Positions 35,840 to 44,339 of a DNA stretch of 64,000 bases are shown here, piece after piece (the stretch's first letter is position 1; every line of letters begins with the position of its first letter). The notes under the pieces are model-generated. The model made no database searches, was not told the origin of the DNA, and saw only the letters and a list, made by a program, of their open reading frames with translations. Source of the stretch: Parahoeflea alexandrii (GTDB lineage Bacteria; Pseudomonadota; Alphaproteobacteria; Rhizobiales; Rhizobiaceae); the NCBI RefSeq assembly GCF_024105735.1, contig NZ_JAAAML010000002.1:1-64000 (forward strand), read 5' to 3'. A program made the translations under genes and the position numbers.

Positions 35840-36619
35840 ATGTTCATCCCCCTGCATGATTCCAACGACCTCAAGCACATAAAGCTGCAATGGGTAACCT
35901 GGTCGCTTATCGCCATCAACGCTCTCGTCTGGGGCATCACCGAACTTGCCGGCGCAAACAGCGAGTTCACCACAGCGGCCGTACTCGGACTGGGCTTCAT
36001 TCCCTCGGTGGTCAACGATTTTGCGGAACTGCAGCCATCCCTGGTTCTGGTTCCGGAAGATGCGACCTACATCACCTACAGCTTTCTGCACGGCAACCTG
36101 CTGCATTTGGGCTCCAACATGATTTTCCTCTGGGTCTTTGGCGACAATGTCGAAGACGCCATGGGCCACTTCCGCTTCCTGATCTTCTACATGGCCTGCG
36201 CAGCGGCGGGCGCCTTTGCCCATGGCTTTCTCTTCCCCGATTCCGAAAGCCCGCTGATTGGCGCTTCGGGCGCAGTGGCGGGAATTGTCGCCGCCTACCT
36301 GATACTGCACCCGAAAGTCCGGGTCTGGGTGCTGGTGCTGGGCCGCATTCCGCTGCCGCTGCCGGCATTCATACCGCTGCTGTTCTGGGTGGTGTTCCAG
36401 TTCGTCATGGTCGTGACCGATCTCGGCGGCGAAGTGTCCTGGGCAGCGCATGTCGGAGGTATCATTGGCGGCGCCGTGCTGGTGCTGGTCTTGCGCCGTT
36501 CCGGCGTACCGCTGTTTGACCGGAGGATCGAAAGCCCGCGGGCAGTGGTGCACAAGACCCCGCAAATTGTCCCGGAGGAACAGTCTCCACAGCCACCGCG
36601 GCAGAAGTGGGGACGATAG
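35840..36619 (+). CDS. Rhomboid family intramembrane serine protease
   Basis: Membrane protein of 259 residues with six predicted helices. The catalytic serine is S143 in GASGAVAG, and the catalytic histidine H204 in WAAHVGG; H84 and N93 in LHGNLLHLGSN complete the oxyanion site. It should therefore be an active intramembrane protease. Substrates are unknown. The C-terminal tail (about 225-259) is cytoplasmic and basic. It follows the adenosyltransferase gene by 54 bases. Confidence 0.92.
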   Translation: MFIPLHDSNDLKHIKLQWVTWSLIAINALVWGITELAGANSEFTTAAVLGLGFIPSVVNDFAELQPSLVLVPEDATYITYSFLHGNLLHLGSNMIFLWVFGDNVEDAMGHFRFLIFYMACAAAGAFAHGFLFPDSESPLIGASGAVAGIVAAYLILHPKVRVWVLVLGRIPLPLPAFIPLLFWVVFQFVMVVTDLGGEVSWAAHVGGIIGGAVLVLVLRRSGVPLFDRRIESPRAVVHKTPQIVPEEQSPQPPRQKWGR

Positions 36620-36634
36620 TGGAGAGGCAACCGA

Positions 36635-36663
36635 ATTGACGCGGACGTAAACGTCATTTATCC
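36635..36663 (+). promoter_or_regulatory. Probable etfBA promoter with a palindromic operator in its spacer
   Basis: ATTGAC (36635-36640) and TTATCC (36658-36663) are 17 bases apart. The spacer holds the palindrome GACGT-AA-ACGTC (36644-36655). A repressor bound there would block RNA polymerase. The shape resembles acyl-CoA-sensing LiuR-type operators (ACGT half-sites), which is inference from memory. Confidence 0.45.
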
Positions 36664-36852
36664 CGCGTTGCAAAATCTCCTGTGCGGTTGCGATTGAATT
36701 TGGAGAAAAATCGCGTATCCATGTCGCCAATCGGCTATCCGGGTGGCGGCTTCACAGGCAAAATCCGGGTAAACGGCCTGACGCCGGGACCCTCGGACCG
36801 ATCAGGACAGGGCCGAAACAGTGAGGCCTAGCAAAGTGAGGAAGGCAAACCG

Positions 36853-37602
36853 ATGAAAATTCTCGTGCCGGTCAAGCGGGTTGTTGACTACAACGTCAAG
36901 ATCCGGGTCAAGCCAGATGGCAGCGGCGTCGATCTCGCCAATGTGAAGATGTCGATGAACCCGTTTGACGAAATCGCCGTCGAAGAAGCCCTGCGGCTCA
37001 AGGAAGCCGGCAAGGCCACGGAAGTGATTGCCGTTTCCATCGGACCTGCCAAGGCCGAAGAGACCCTGCGCACCGCGCTTGCCATGGGCGCCGATCGCGC
37101 GATCCTGGTCGAGGCCGACACGCTGGTCGAACCGCTTGCCGTCGCCAAGATCCTCAAGGGTGTTGTCGGCGAGGAAAACCCGGACCTGGTCATTCTCGGC
37201 AAGCAGGCCATCGACGACGATTCCAACCAGACCGGCCAGATGCTGTCCGCCCTGCTTGGCTGGAGCCAGGCGACCTTCGCCTCGAAGGTCGAAATCGGCG
37301 ATGGTTCGGCCGACGTCACCCGTGAGGTCGACGGCGGCCTTCAGACCATCTCGGTCAAGCTGCCGGCCATCGTCACCACCGACCTGCGCCTCAACGAGCC
37401 GCGCTACGCTTCGCTGCCCAACATCATGAAGGCCAAGAAGAAGCCGCTCGACAAGAAGAGCGCCGCTGACTACGGCGTCGACATTGCACCGCGCCTCGAG
37501 GTGATCAAGACCGAAGAGCCGGGCGGCCGCAAGGCTGGCGTCAAGGTCGGTTCCGTCGCCGAACTGGTCGACAAGCTCAAGAACGAAGCAGGCGTGCTGT
37601 AA
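36853..37602 (+). CDS. etfB: Electron transfer flavoprotein subunit beta
   Basis: AMP-binding subunit of ETF, which collects electrons from acyl-CoA and other flavin dehydrogenases and delivers them to ubiquinone via ETF-QO. At 249 residues it has group I (housekeeping) length. The signature [36 protein letters not shown] and the AMP-binding [21 protein letters not shown] block are all present. It is followed by etfA after 23 bases. The promoter with a palindrome lies about 190 bases upstream. Confidence 0.96.
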   Translation: MKILVPVKRVVDYNVKIRVKPDGSGVDLANVKMSMNPFDEIAVEEALRLKEAGKATEVIAVSIGPAKAEETLRTALAMGADRAILVEADTLVEPLAVAKILKGVVGEENPDLVILGKQAIDDDSNQTGQMLSALLGWSQATFASKVEIGDGSADVTREVDGGLQTISVKLPAIVTTDLRLNEPRYASLPNIMKAKKKPLDKKSAADYGVDIAPRLEVIKTEEPGGRKAGVKVGSVAELVDKLKNEAGVL

Positions 37603-37625
37603 GCGCGGGAAAGGGAGTTACAAAC

Positions 37626-38555
37626 ATGGCCATTCTCATCATAGCCGAACACGATCACGCTTCGCTGTCCGATCAGACCGCAAAGGCCGTCAGTGCCGCA
37701 ACCCAGATCGGGAGCGACATCCACGTGCTGGTTGCCGGCAAGGATGCCAAGGCAGCCGCCGACGCGGCAGCCAAGCTTGCCGGCGTCTCCAAGGTTCTTC
37801 ATGCCGAAGGCGACGAATACGCCAACCGGCTCGCCGAACCGCTTGCAGCATTGGTGGTTTCGATTGCCGGCGACTACGACACGCTGATGGCGCCTGCCAC
37901 CACGTCGGGCAAGAACGTCATGCCGCGGGTCGCAGCCCTTCTTGATGTCATGCAGATCTCGGACATCATCGAAGTCATCGCCGCCGATACCTTCAAGCGT
38001 CCGATCTATGCCGGCAACGCCCTGCAGACGGTCAAGTCGTCTGACGCCAAGCGCGTCATCACGGTCCGCACCGCATCCTTCTCGGCAGCCGCTGAAGGTG
38101 GATCGGCTTCGGTTGAGAGCGTTTCCTCGGCCGGCAATCCGGGCCTCTCGTCCTTCGTCAAGGACGCGATCGCCGAGAGCGACCGTCCCGAACTGACGTC
38201 CGCCAAGATCATCATCTCCGGTGGCCGCGCGCTTGGCTCCTCCGAGAAGTTCCAGGAAGTCATCCTGCCGGTGGCTGACAAGCTCGGTGCAGCCGTCGGC
38301 GCATCCCGTGCCGCCGTCGACGCGGGCTACGCGCCGAATGACTGGCAGGTCGGCCAGACCGGTAAGGTTGTCGCGCCCGACCTCTACATCGCCTGCGGCA
38401 TTTCCGGCGCCATTCAGCACCTTGCCGGCATGAAGGACTCCAAGGTCATCGTCGCCATCAACAAGGACGAGGAAGCGCCGATCTTCCAGGTGGCGGACTA
38501 CGGACTGGTCGCCGACCTTTTCGATGCCCTGCCGGAGCTCGAAAAAGCACTATGA
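37626..38555 (+). CDS. etfA: Electron transfer flavoprotein subunit alpha
   Basis: FAD-binding partner of EtfB, 309 residues. The C-terminal FAD domain shows [68 protein letters not shown] (ETF alpha signature, given here in part), and [29 protein letters not shown] lies before the ATG. The cluster etfB-etfA-3-hydroxybutyryl-CoA dehydrogenase supports fatty-acid and short-chain acyl-CoA oxidation. A long hairpin follows the stop. Confidence 0.96.
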   Translation: MAILIIAEHDHASLSDQTAKAVSAATQIGSDIHVLVAGKDAKAAADAAAKLAGVSKVLHAEGDEYANRLAEPLAALVVSIAGDYDTLMAPATTSGKNVMPRVAALLDVMQISDIIEVIAADTFKRPIYAGNALQTVKSSDAKRVITVRTASFSAAAEGGSASVESVSSAGNPGLSSFVKDAIAESDRPELTSAKIIISGGRALGSSEKFQEVILPVADKLGAAVGASRAAVDAGYAPNDWQVGQTGKVVAPDLYIACGISGAIQHLAGMKDSKVIVAINKDEEAPIFQVADYGLVADLFDALPELEKAL

Positions 38556-38580
38556 TCCGTCACAAATTGACGGCATGATC

Positions 38581-38618
38581 AATGGCCGGGCTGGACGTCT
38601 CCAACCCGGCCATTTACG
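38581..38618 (+). terminator. Hairpin terminator after etfA
   Basis: AATGGCCGGG (38581-38590) and CCCGGCCATT (38605-38614) form a perfect ten-pair stem around a 14-base loop. The T tract is short (TTTACGTT), so termination may be partial, allowing some read-through into the dehydrogenase gene. Confidence 0.6.
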
Positions 38619-38683
38619 TTGAGGATCCGGGCAGGCTCACATCAATGCACCCGGCAGCATCCTAAATCAGTCAGGCGGGACAA

Positions 38684-39565
38684 ATGGGCAACCAGATCAA
38701 GAGTGTGGGCATCATCGGCGCAGGACAGATGGGCGGCGGCATTGCCCATGTCTGCGCCATGGCGGGGTACGACGTTTACGTCCACGACATTTCCGCCGAT
38801 ACGCTTCAGGAAATGCTGGCCACCATCAGCGGCAACCTCGCCCGCCAGGTCGCCTCCGGCAAGACCACCGAAACCGAACGGGAAGCGGCCCTCGCGCGGA
38901 TCAACTTCGCTCCCGACATGAGTGGCCTTGCAGCCATGGATCTCGTCATCGAGGCAGCCACCGAAGACGAAACCGTCAAGCGCAAGATCTACCAGCAGCT
39001 CTGCCCGCAGCTCAATCCGGAAGCGATCCTCGCGACCAACACCTCTTCGCTGTCAATAACCCGGCTGGCTTCCGCCACGGACCGGCCAGAGCGCTTCATC
39101 GGCATCCACTTCATGAACCCGGTTCCGGTGATGAAACTGGTCGAGCTGGTGCGCGGCATCGCCACCGAGGACCTGACGTTCAAGGCGGCCCGCGGTTTCA
39201 TCGACTCCCTCGACAAGACCATCACGGTCACCGAGGACTTTCCGGCCTTCATCGTCAACCGCATCCTGCTGCCGATGATAAACGAGGCCATCTACACCCT
39301 GTACGAGGGTGTCGGCACGGTCGATGCGATCGATACCGCCATGAGGCTTGGCGCCAATCACCCGATGGGCCCGTTGCAACTGGCTGATTTCATCGGCCTC
39401 GACACCTGCCTGTCGATCATGCAGGTACTCCACGACGGCCTCGCCGATTCCAAGTACCGGCCCTGCCCGCTCCTGGTCAAATATGTCGAGGCCGGCTGGC
39501 TCGGCCGCAAATCCGGTCGCGGTTTTTATGACTATCGCGGCGAGACGCCCGTCCCGACACGGTAA
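38684..39565 (+). CDS. 3-hydroxybutyryl-CoA dehydrogenase
   Basis: NAD(P)-dependent 3-hydroxyacyl-CoA dehydrogenase of 293 residues. The dinucleotide-binding GAGQMGGGIAHVCAMAGYDV is near residues 10-30, the IEAATEDETVKRKIY block near 88, and the catalytic HFMNPVPVMKLVE (His) near 140. The C-terminal dimerisation domain with GVGTVDAIDTAMRLGANHPMGPLQLADFIGLD is complete. This is the short, single-function form used in butyrate/polyhydroxybutyrate and beta-oxidation pathways. It follows etfBA. Confidence 0.94.
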   Translation: MGNQIKSVGIIGAGQMGGGIAHVCAMAGYDVYVHDISADTLQEMLATISGNLARQVASGKTTETEREAALARINFAPDMSGLAAMDLVIEAATEDETVKRKIYQQLCPQLNPEAILATNTSSLSITRLASATDRPERFIGIHFMNPVPVMKLVELVRGIATEDLTFKAARGFIDSLDKTITVTEDFPAFIVNRILLPMINEAIYTLYEGVGTVDAIDTAMRLGANHPMGPLQLADFIGLDTCLSIMQVLHDGLADSKYRPCPLLVKYVEAGWLGRKSGRGFYDYRGETPVPTR

Positions 39566-39573
39566 ATCCTTTG

Positions 39574-40044
39574 ATGAACGCCAGTTCCCTCCGCCGCGGC
39601 ATGAACCTGTGGCCGCCTCTGCTGTTTTCCGGCATTCGCATCCGTCATATCAGCGATGATTTCCGCGCCGTCGATGTCGAACTGCGCGAGCGTTTCTACA
39701 ACAAGAACTATGTTGGCTGCCATTTCGGTGGCTCGCTGTTTGCCATGACCGACCCGTTCTGGATGATGATGGTGATGCGCAATCTCGATCGCAGCTACAC
39801 CGTCTGGGACAAGTCTGCCGAGATCGACTTCCTGCGGCCCGGCCGCGGCACCGTCTCCGCAAGTTTCCGGCTGACGGACAATGACCTTGACGACATTCGC
39901 GCCAACACCCGATCGGAAGGCGACGTCTATCTCCGGCCATTCCCGGTCGAGATCGTCAACCGGAACGGCGATCCCGTTGCCCGCGTGGTCAAGACCCTGC
40001 ATATCCGGCGCAAGCCCGACACCCGCACGCGGATTGGCGGCTGA
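39574..40044 (+). CDS. DUF4442 domain-containing protein (hotdog fold)
   Basis: Protein of 156 residues of the DUF4442 family, which has the hotdog fold of acyl-CoA thioesterases (YiiD C-terminal-like). Visible family blocks are NLWPPLLFSGIRIRHISDDFRAVDVEL, YVGCHFGGSLFAMTDPFWMMM and DKSAEIDFLRPGRGTVSASF. The ATG at 39574 directly follows an in-frame TTG at 39571. It starts eight bases after the hydroxybutyryl-CoA dehydrogenase gene, which fits a thioesterase acting on the same acyl-CoA pool; activity is inferred. Confidence 0.82.
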   Translation: MNASSLRRGMNLWPPLLFSGIRIRHISDDFRAVDVELRERFYNKNYVGCHFGGSLFAMTDPFWMMMVMRNLDRSYTVWDKSAEIDFLRPGRGTVSASFRLTDNDLDDIRANTRSEGDVYLRPFPVEIVNRNGDPVARVVKTLHIRRKPDTRTRIGG

Positions 40045-40124
40045 TCTCCATCGCCCTTGCAACCCTGCCCGCCGCGATTTGGCGAACATGGATATCAATA
40101 AGCCAGGTCATTTATATAAAACAT

Positions 40125-40157
40125 ATTGAATATAGAATTTTTAATTGCTATATATTC
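40125..40157 (+). promoter_or_regulatory. AT-rich promoter with palindromic operator upstream of the DUF2892 gene
   Basis: ATTGAA (40125-40130) and CTATAT (40148-40153) are 17 bases apart and match the rhizobial promoter form. The same DNA is an imperfect palindrome: GAATATAG (40128-40135) against CTATATATTC (40148-40157), with AATT-TTT-AATT in the centre. The arrangement suits control by an ArsR-family repressor such as BigR/SqrR; this is inference. Confidence 0.55.
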
Positions 40158-40222
40158 GCCATGGAGGCCGCTGGAACACCCACGGCGCGGGCGAAGCCCG
40201 ATCGGAAACGAAGGAAATCGAA

Positions 40223-40426
40223 ATGGCGCTTGATCGCATTATTCTGGCATTCGCAGGCTTCATGGTTCTCTTGTCGGTGGCGCTGGGTGTCTACGTATCA
40301 CCCTACTGGTTCTTCCTGACCGTCTTCGTCGGCCTCAACCTGATCCAGTCTTCCTTCACCGGCTTCTGTCCCGCAGCGATCATTTTCAAGAAGCTCGGCG
40401 TAAAGCCGGGTTGCGCTTTCAACTAA
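40223..40426 (+). CDS. DUF2892 family membrane protein (YgaP-like transmembrane domain)
   Basis: Small membrane protein of 67 residues with two transmembrane helices, matching the DUF2892 domain found at the end of the rhodanese YgaP. The end of the second helix carries GFCPAAIIFKKLGVKPGC, with two cysteines, typical of the family. AAGGAAA lies before the ATG at 40223. DUF2892 proteins often belong to sulfide- or persulfide-responsive regulons controlled by ArsR-type repressors; the AT-rich palindromic promoter upstream fits that idea. There is no linked rhodanese here. It has its own terminator. Confidence 0.88.
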   Translation: MALDRIILAFAGFMVLLSVALGVYVSPYWFFLTVFVGLNLIQSSFTGFCPAAIIFKKLGVKPGCAFN

Positions 40427-40451
40427 GATCTCGACTTCCCGGGACGAACCG

Positions 40452-40498
40452 CAAGGGCGTGGACGGATGCCCCGTCCGCGCCCTTGGCGATTTAAATT
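40452..40498 (+). terminator. Strong hairpin terminator after the DUF2892 gene
   Basis: CAAGGGCGTGGACGG (40452-40466) pairs with CCGTCCGCGCCCTTG (40472-40486), 15 pairs including one G-T wobble, loop ATGCC. A TTTAAATT tail follows on the plus strand and overlaps the stop of the convergent tlpA gene. Confidence 0.65.
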
Positions 40499-41166
40499 CC
40501 CTTCAGAGCTCCGGTCAGCGCCTTGGCATCCTTGCTGGCCCATTCGGCCGGTCCATTCATGGCGCCCAGCATGCAGCCATCCTTGCCGATCATCAGCGTC
40601 ACCGGAAGGCCAAAGGCCAGCCCTTCCTTCTTCAAAGTGTTGAACACGCCCATGCTGGCATCCCGGTAGAGACCCAGATTGGACACGCCGATCTCGTCGA
40701 GAAACGCCTTCGGCTTGGCGACGTCGCCAGTGTCGATATTGATCGCCAGCACCTTGAAATTATCGTCACCCAGTTCCGATTGCAGCTCGGCCAGCGCCGG
40801 CATTTCCGCGCGGCAGGGCGCGCACCATGTCGCCCACAGGTTGACCAGGAGCGCCTGTCCGTTGAAATCGGCTAGCGTCAACGCATCGCCCTGCTCGGAG
40901 ACAAAAGCCAGTTCCGGAAGCTCGACCGGTTCGTCCCGTACGGCCATCGCCGCCACCTCGCCCCTGGCCAGTGGCTTGAGGGCAGCCAGCATCTCCGGTT
41001 GCGCCGTGCAGGCGGCAACATCCGCGCCAGCCAGACTTTCCGAGGTCGGCGCATTGCCAGACGGCAACCCTTTCCAGTATATCCCGGCAGCCCCGACAAC
41101 GGCGCCCAGGGCAATTGCGATTGCAGCAAGGGCACCGGTGGAAAGGCTTTTACGCGATTGGCTCAT
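40492..41166 (-). CDS. tlpA: TlpA family thiol-disulfide oxidoreductase
   Basis: Membrane-anchored periplasmic thioredoxin-like protein of 224 residues. One N-terminal signal-anchor helix (about 9-30) is followed by a linker with a lone cysteine (C53), and by the thioredoxin domain with the active site WCAPC (C115 and C118) in [20 protein letters not shown]. In rhizobia TlpA keeps the copper-site cysteines of cytochrome oxidase reduced. The start at 41166 lies only 21 bases from the divergent argH start, so the promoters of both genes must lie within or beside the coding regions. Confidence 0.92.
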   Translation of the reverse strand: MSQSRKSLSTGALAAIAIALGAVVGAAGIYWKGLPSGNAPTSESLAGADVAACTAQPEMLAALKPLARGEVAAMAVRDEPVELPELAFVSEQGDALTLADFNGQALLVNLWATWCAPCRAEMPALAELQSELGDDNFKVLAINIDTGDVAKPKAFLDEIGVSNLGLYRDASMGVFNTLKKEGLAFGLPVTLMIGKDGCMLGAMNGPAEWASKDAKALTGALKGI

Positions 41167-41187
41167 GACAAACTCCAAGGCAGGCTC

Positions 41188-42588
41188 ATGTCGACAGATA
41201 AGGACAAACAGGCGTCAAACCAGATGTGGGGCGGCCGATTTGCCTCCGGACCAGACGCCATCATGGAGGAAATCAACGCCAGCATCGATTTCGACCGCAA
41301 GCTCTATGCCCAGGACATTCGCGGTTCCCTCGCACATGCGGCCATGCTTGCCAAGACTGGCATAGTTTCGAGCGAAGATTGCGACAAGATTACTCACGGA
41401 TTGAACACGATCCTGTCAGAGATCGAGGACGGCAAGTTTGTTTTCTCGCGCCAGCTCGAAGACATCCACATGAACATCGAGTCCCGGCTCGCCGAACTGA
41501 TCGGCCCGACCGCGGGCCGGCTGCACACCGCTCGCTCGCGCAATGACCAGGTCGCGCTCGACTTCCGCCTCTGGGTCAAGGAAGAACTTGGCCGTACCGA
41601 AGCAGCCCTGACCCGGCTGATCACGGCCTTCCTCGACAAGGCCGACCAGCATGCCGACACGGTCATGCCGGGCTTCACTCACCTGCAGTCGGCCCAGCCG
41701 GTGACTTTCGGCCATCACTGCATGGCCTATGTCGAAATGTTCGGCCGCGACCGCCAACGGGTGCGCCACGCCATCGAGCACATGGACGAGAGCCCGATCG
41801 GTGCCGCGGCGCTTGCCGGCACCGGCTTTGCGATCGACCGCGAGATGACCGCAAAGGCGCTCGGCTTCCGCGAACCGACCCGCAACTCGATCGACACGGT
41901 GTCAGATCGCGATTTCGCGCTCGAATTCCTCTCGCTGGCTTCGATCTGCGCGGTCCATCTGTCACGCCTCGCCGAAGAAATCGTTATCTGGTCGACGCCG
42001 CAGTTCGGATTTGTGCGCCTTTCCGACGCCTTCTCCACCGGCTCCTCGATCATGCCGCAGAAGAAGAACCCCGATGCGGCCGAGTTGGTCCGTGCCAAGA
42101 CCGGCCGCATCAACGGCTCGCTGATTGCCCTTCTCACCATCATGAAGGGGCTTCCGCTGGCCTATTCCAAGGACATGCAGGAGGACAAGGAACAGGTCTT
42201 CGATGCAGCCGAGAGCCTCGAGCTTTCACTGGCAGCCATGGCCGGCATGGTCAGCGACATGGAAATCCGCGCCGACCAGATGCGCAAGGCTGCCGGTTCC
42301 GGCTACTCCACTGCCACCGACCTTGCCGACTGGCTGGTGCGCGAGGCCGGCCTGCCGTTCCGCGACGCTCATCACGCCACTGGCCGAGCGGTGGCGATGG
42401 CCGAGGAAAAGCAGTGCGAACTCGCCGAGTTGTCGCTTCAGGACCTCCAGACCATCAACCCCGCAATCACCAGCGGCATCTTTGATGTGCTGACCGTCGA
42501 CGCGTCGGTCGCCAGCCGCCAGAGTTTTGGCGGCACGGCTCCATCTCAGGTCCGCAAGCAGATAGCTTGGTGGCGCGCACGTATCTAG
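41188..42588 (+). CDS. argH: Argininosuccinate lyase
   Basis: Last step of arginine synthesis: splits argininosuccinate into arginine and fumarate. The 466-residue protein begins with [24 protein letters not shown] and carries [31 protein letters not shown] and the superfamily signature [12 protein letters not shown] near 282-293 (flexible loop with catalytic serine). AAGGCAGG lies upstream of the ATG at 41188. The gene heads a plus-strand series argH-lptM-lysA-TIGR02302 familiar from other rhizobial genomes. Confidence 0.97.
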   Translation: MSTDKDKQASNQMWGGRFASGPDAIMEEINASIDFDRKLYAQDIRGSLAHAAMLAKTGIVSSEDCDKITHGLNTILSEIEDGKFVFSRQLEDIHMNIESRLAELIGPTAGRLHTARSRNDQVALDFRLWVKEELGRTEAALTRLITAFLDKADQHADTVMPGFTHLQSAQPVTFGHHCMAYVEMFGRDRQRVRHAIEHMDESPIGAAALAGTGFAIDREMTAKALGFREPTRNSIDTVSDRDFALEFLSLASICAVHLSRLAEEIVIWSTPQFGFVRLSDAFSTGSSIMPQKKNPDAAELVRAKTGRINGSLIALLTIMKGLPLAYSKDMQEDKEQVFDAAESLELSLAAMAGMVSDMEIRADQMRKAAGSGYSTATDLADWLVREAGLPFRDAHHATGRAVAMAEEKQCELAELSLQDLQTINPAITSGIFDVLTVDASVASRQSFGGTAPSQVRKQIAWWRARI

Positions 42589-42734
42589 AAAGTGGGTCTG
42601 TTGCAGACCTGTCCAATACCGCTGGTTTCAGCGGACAAACCGGGTGCACTTTGCGCCAAAAACTTGTATGCCGAAATCCTGTATTCAGGCCCTGGCGCCA
42701 TCAACAGCGCACAGGCGATAGCGAGGAACAGAAA

Positions 42735-42923
42735 ATGACGACCGGCTCATGGATCAAAACCATATGCGCTGTGACCCTGCTGAGCGCAGTCCTGACCGGG
42801 TGCGGACGCAAGGGCGACCTCGAACGCCCCAGTGTCACCGCTGCACCGCCGGCCACGGCTGAAGAGGCATCGTCCCCGGCAGTCAAGGAACGGCGTTTTA
42901 TCCTCGATGGTCTTCTCGAATAG
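42735..42923 (+). CDS. lptM: Small lipoprotein, LptM (YifL)-like
   Basis: Lipoprotein of 62 residues. The signal peptide ends in the lipobox LTGC with the acylated Cys at 23, followed at once by GRKGDLERPS, the short conserved stretch of LptM/YifL proteins. LptM helps the LptD outer-membrane translocon mature with its correct disulfides in E. coli, where yifL sits beside the lysine gene dapF; here the gene is nine bases upstream of lysA. The gene was found by the lipobox, and the start is the ATG with AGGAACAG upstream. The function in this organism is inferred from similarity. Confidence 0.8.
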   Translation: MTTGSWIKTICAVTLLSAVLTGCGRKGDLERPSVTAAPPATAEEASSPAVKERRFILDGLLE

Positions 42924-42932
42924 GCACACCCC

Positions 42933-44201
42933 GTGAACCACTTTGAATATCGTGATGGCGTTCTGCACGCCGAAGGCGTCAGCCTGCCCGACATTGCTGC
43001 CCAGGTCGGCACCCCGTTTTACTGCTATTCGACCGCCACCCTGAGCCGCCACTACAAGGTGTTTTCGGGCGCTTTCGCCGACATCGATTCGATGGTCTGT
43101 TACGCCATGAAGGCCAACTCCAACCAGGCTGTGCTCAGGACCCTGGCGCAATTGGGATCAGGCGTCGATGTCGTCTCCGAAGGCGAGTTGCGCCGCGCTC
43201 TGGCAGCCGGCATCCCTGCTTCGAAGATCATGTTCTCCGGCGTTGGCAAGACCTGGCGTGAAATGGATGCGGCGCTGGCAGCCGACATCTATTGCTTCAA
43301 CATCGAATCCGAACCCGAACTCGAAGTGCTCAACGCCCGCGCGCTCGCGATGGGCAAGGTGGCGCCGATCTCCTTCCGCATCAATCCCGATGTCGACGCC
43401 AAGACCCATGCCAAGATCTCGACCGGCAAGAAGGAAGACAAGTTCGGAATCTCCTGGCAGCGCGCCCAGGCGGTCTACCGCCACGCCGCAAGCCTCGAAG
43501 GTGTTCGTGTCACCGGCATCGACATGCATATCGGCAGCCAGATCACCGATCTTCAGCCGTTCGACGATGCACTGAAACTGATGGTCGAACTGATCGGACT
43601 GCTGCGCGCCGACGGCCACGCAATCGATCATTTCGACATTGGCGGTGGCTTGGGTGTTCCCTACCGCGACGACAATGCAACCCCGCCCGATCCGGACGCC
43701 TATGGCAACATGGTCAAGGCGCGGCTGCGCGATCTTGGTTGCAAGGTGATCCTCGAGCCCGGCCGCCTGATTGTCGCCAATGCGGGCGTTCTGGTCTCGG
43801 AAGTGATCTACATAAAGGACGGCGGCGACAAGACCTTCGTCATCGTCGATGCCGCCATGAACGACCTGATCCGGCCGACACTCTATGAAGCCTGGCACGA
43901 GGTCCGGCCGGTGAAACTCTCGGCCGCCAGTGCGCCACGTATTCGTGCCGACATCGTCGGCCCCGTATGCGAAAGCGGCGACTACATTGCCAAGGATAGG
44001 GAAATGTCGGCGTTGAAGGCCGGCGACCTGATCGCAATCGGCTCTGCGGGCGCCTATGGGGCGGTTCAGTCCGGCACCTACAACACCAGGCTGCTGGTGC
44101 CCGAGGTGCTGGTCAACGGCGACCAGTTCCACGTCGTTCGCCCGCGTCCGTCCTACGACGATCTGATCGGACTGGATTCGGTGCCAGCCTGGCTTGACTG
44201 A
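42933..44201 (+). CDS. lysA: Diaminopimelate decarboxylase
   Basis: PLP enzyme that makes lysine from meso-diaminopimelate. The 422-residue protein has the PLP lysine K60 in VCYAMKANSN, the HIGSQITDL motif, FDIGGGLGVPYRDD (phosphate-binding glycines), the C-terminal PVCESGDYIAKDRE (substrate cysteine) and GAYGAVQSGTYN. The start codon is GTG at 42933 with AGGC upstream. It belongs to the argH-lptM-lysA unit; together with lysC elsewhere in the window it marks lysine synthesis. Confidence 0.97.
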   Translation: MNHFEYRDGVLHAEGVSLPDIAAQVGTPFYCYSTATLSRHYKVFSGAFADIDSMVCYAMKANSNQAVLRTLAQLGSGVDVVSEGELRRALAAGIPASKIMFSGVGKTWREMDAALAADIYCFNIESEPELEVLNARALAMGKVAPISFRINPDVDAKTHAKISTGKKEDKFGISWQRAQAVYRHAASLEGVRVTGIDMHIGSQITDLQPFDDALKLMVELIGLLRADGHAIDHFDIGGGLGVPYRDDNATPPDPDAYGNMVKARLRDLGCKVILEPGRLIVANAGVLVSEVIYIKDGGDKTFVIVDAAMNDLIRPTLYEAWHEVRPVKLSAASAPRIRADIVGPVCESGDYIAKDREMSALKAGDLIAIGSAGAYGAVQSGTYNTRLLVPEVLVNGDQFHVVRPRPSYDDLIGLDSVPAWLD

Positions 44202-44339
44202 GCCGGACTGCCTGCCCGGGCATGGCAACGCCTCGGATATTTTCCCTGGCGGCGGCAATCACGCTTCACTTTTTTGACGCAGGCCTCGCCTTGGCCGCAA
44301 AGACTGCTATCTTCTTTCCTGACGCTGAAGGAAAACGAG

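Noticed and set aside
42589-42734. Two small stems after argH as a terminator
   Set aside because: Stems of five to six pairs with no T run; transcription into lptM-lysA is expected.
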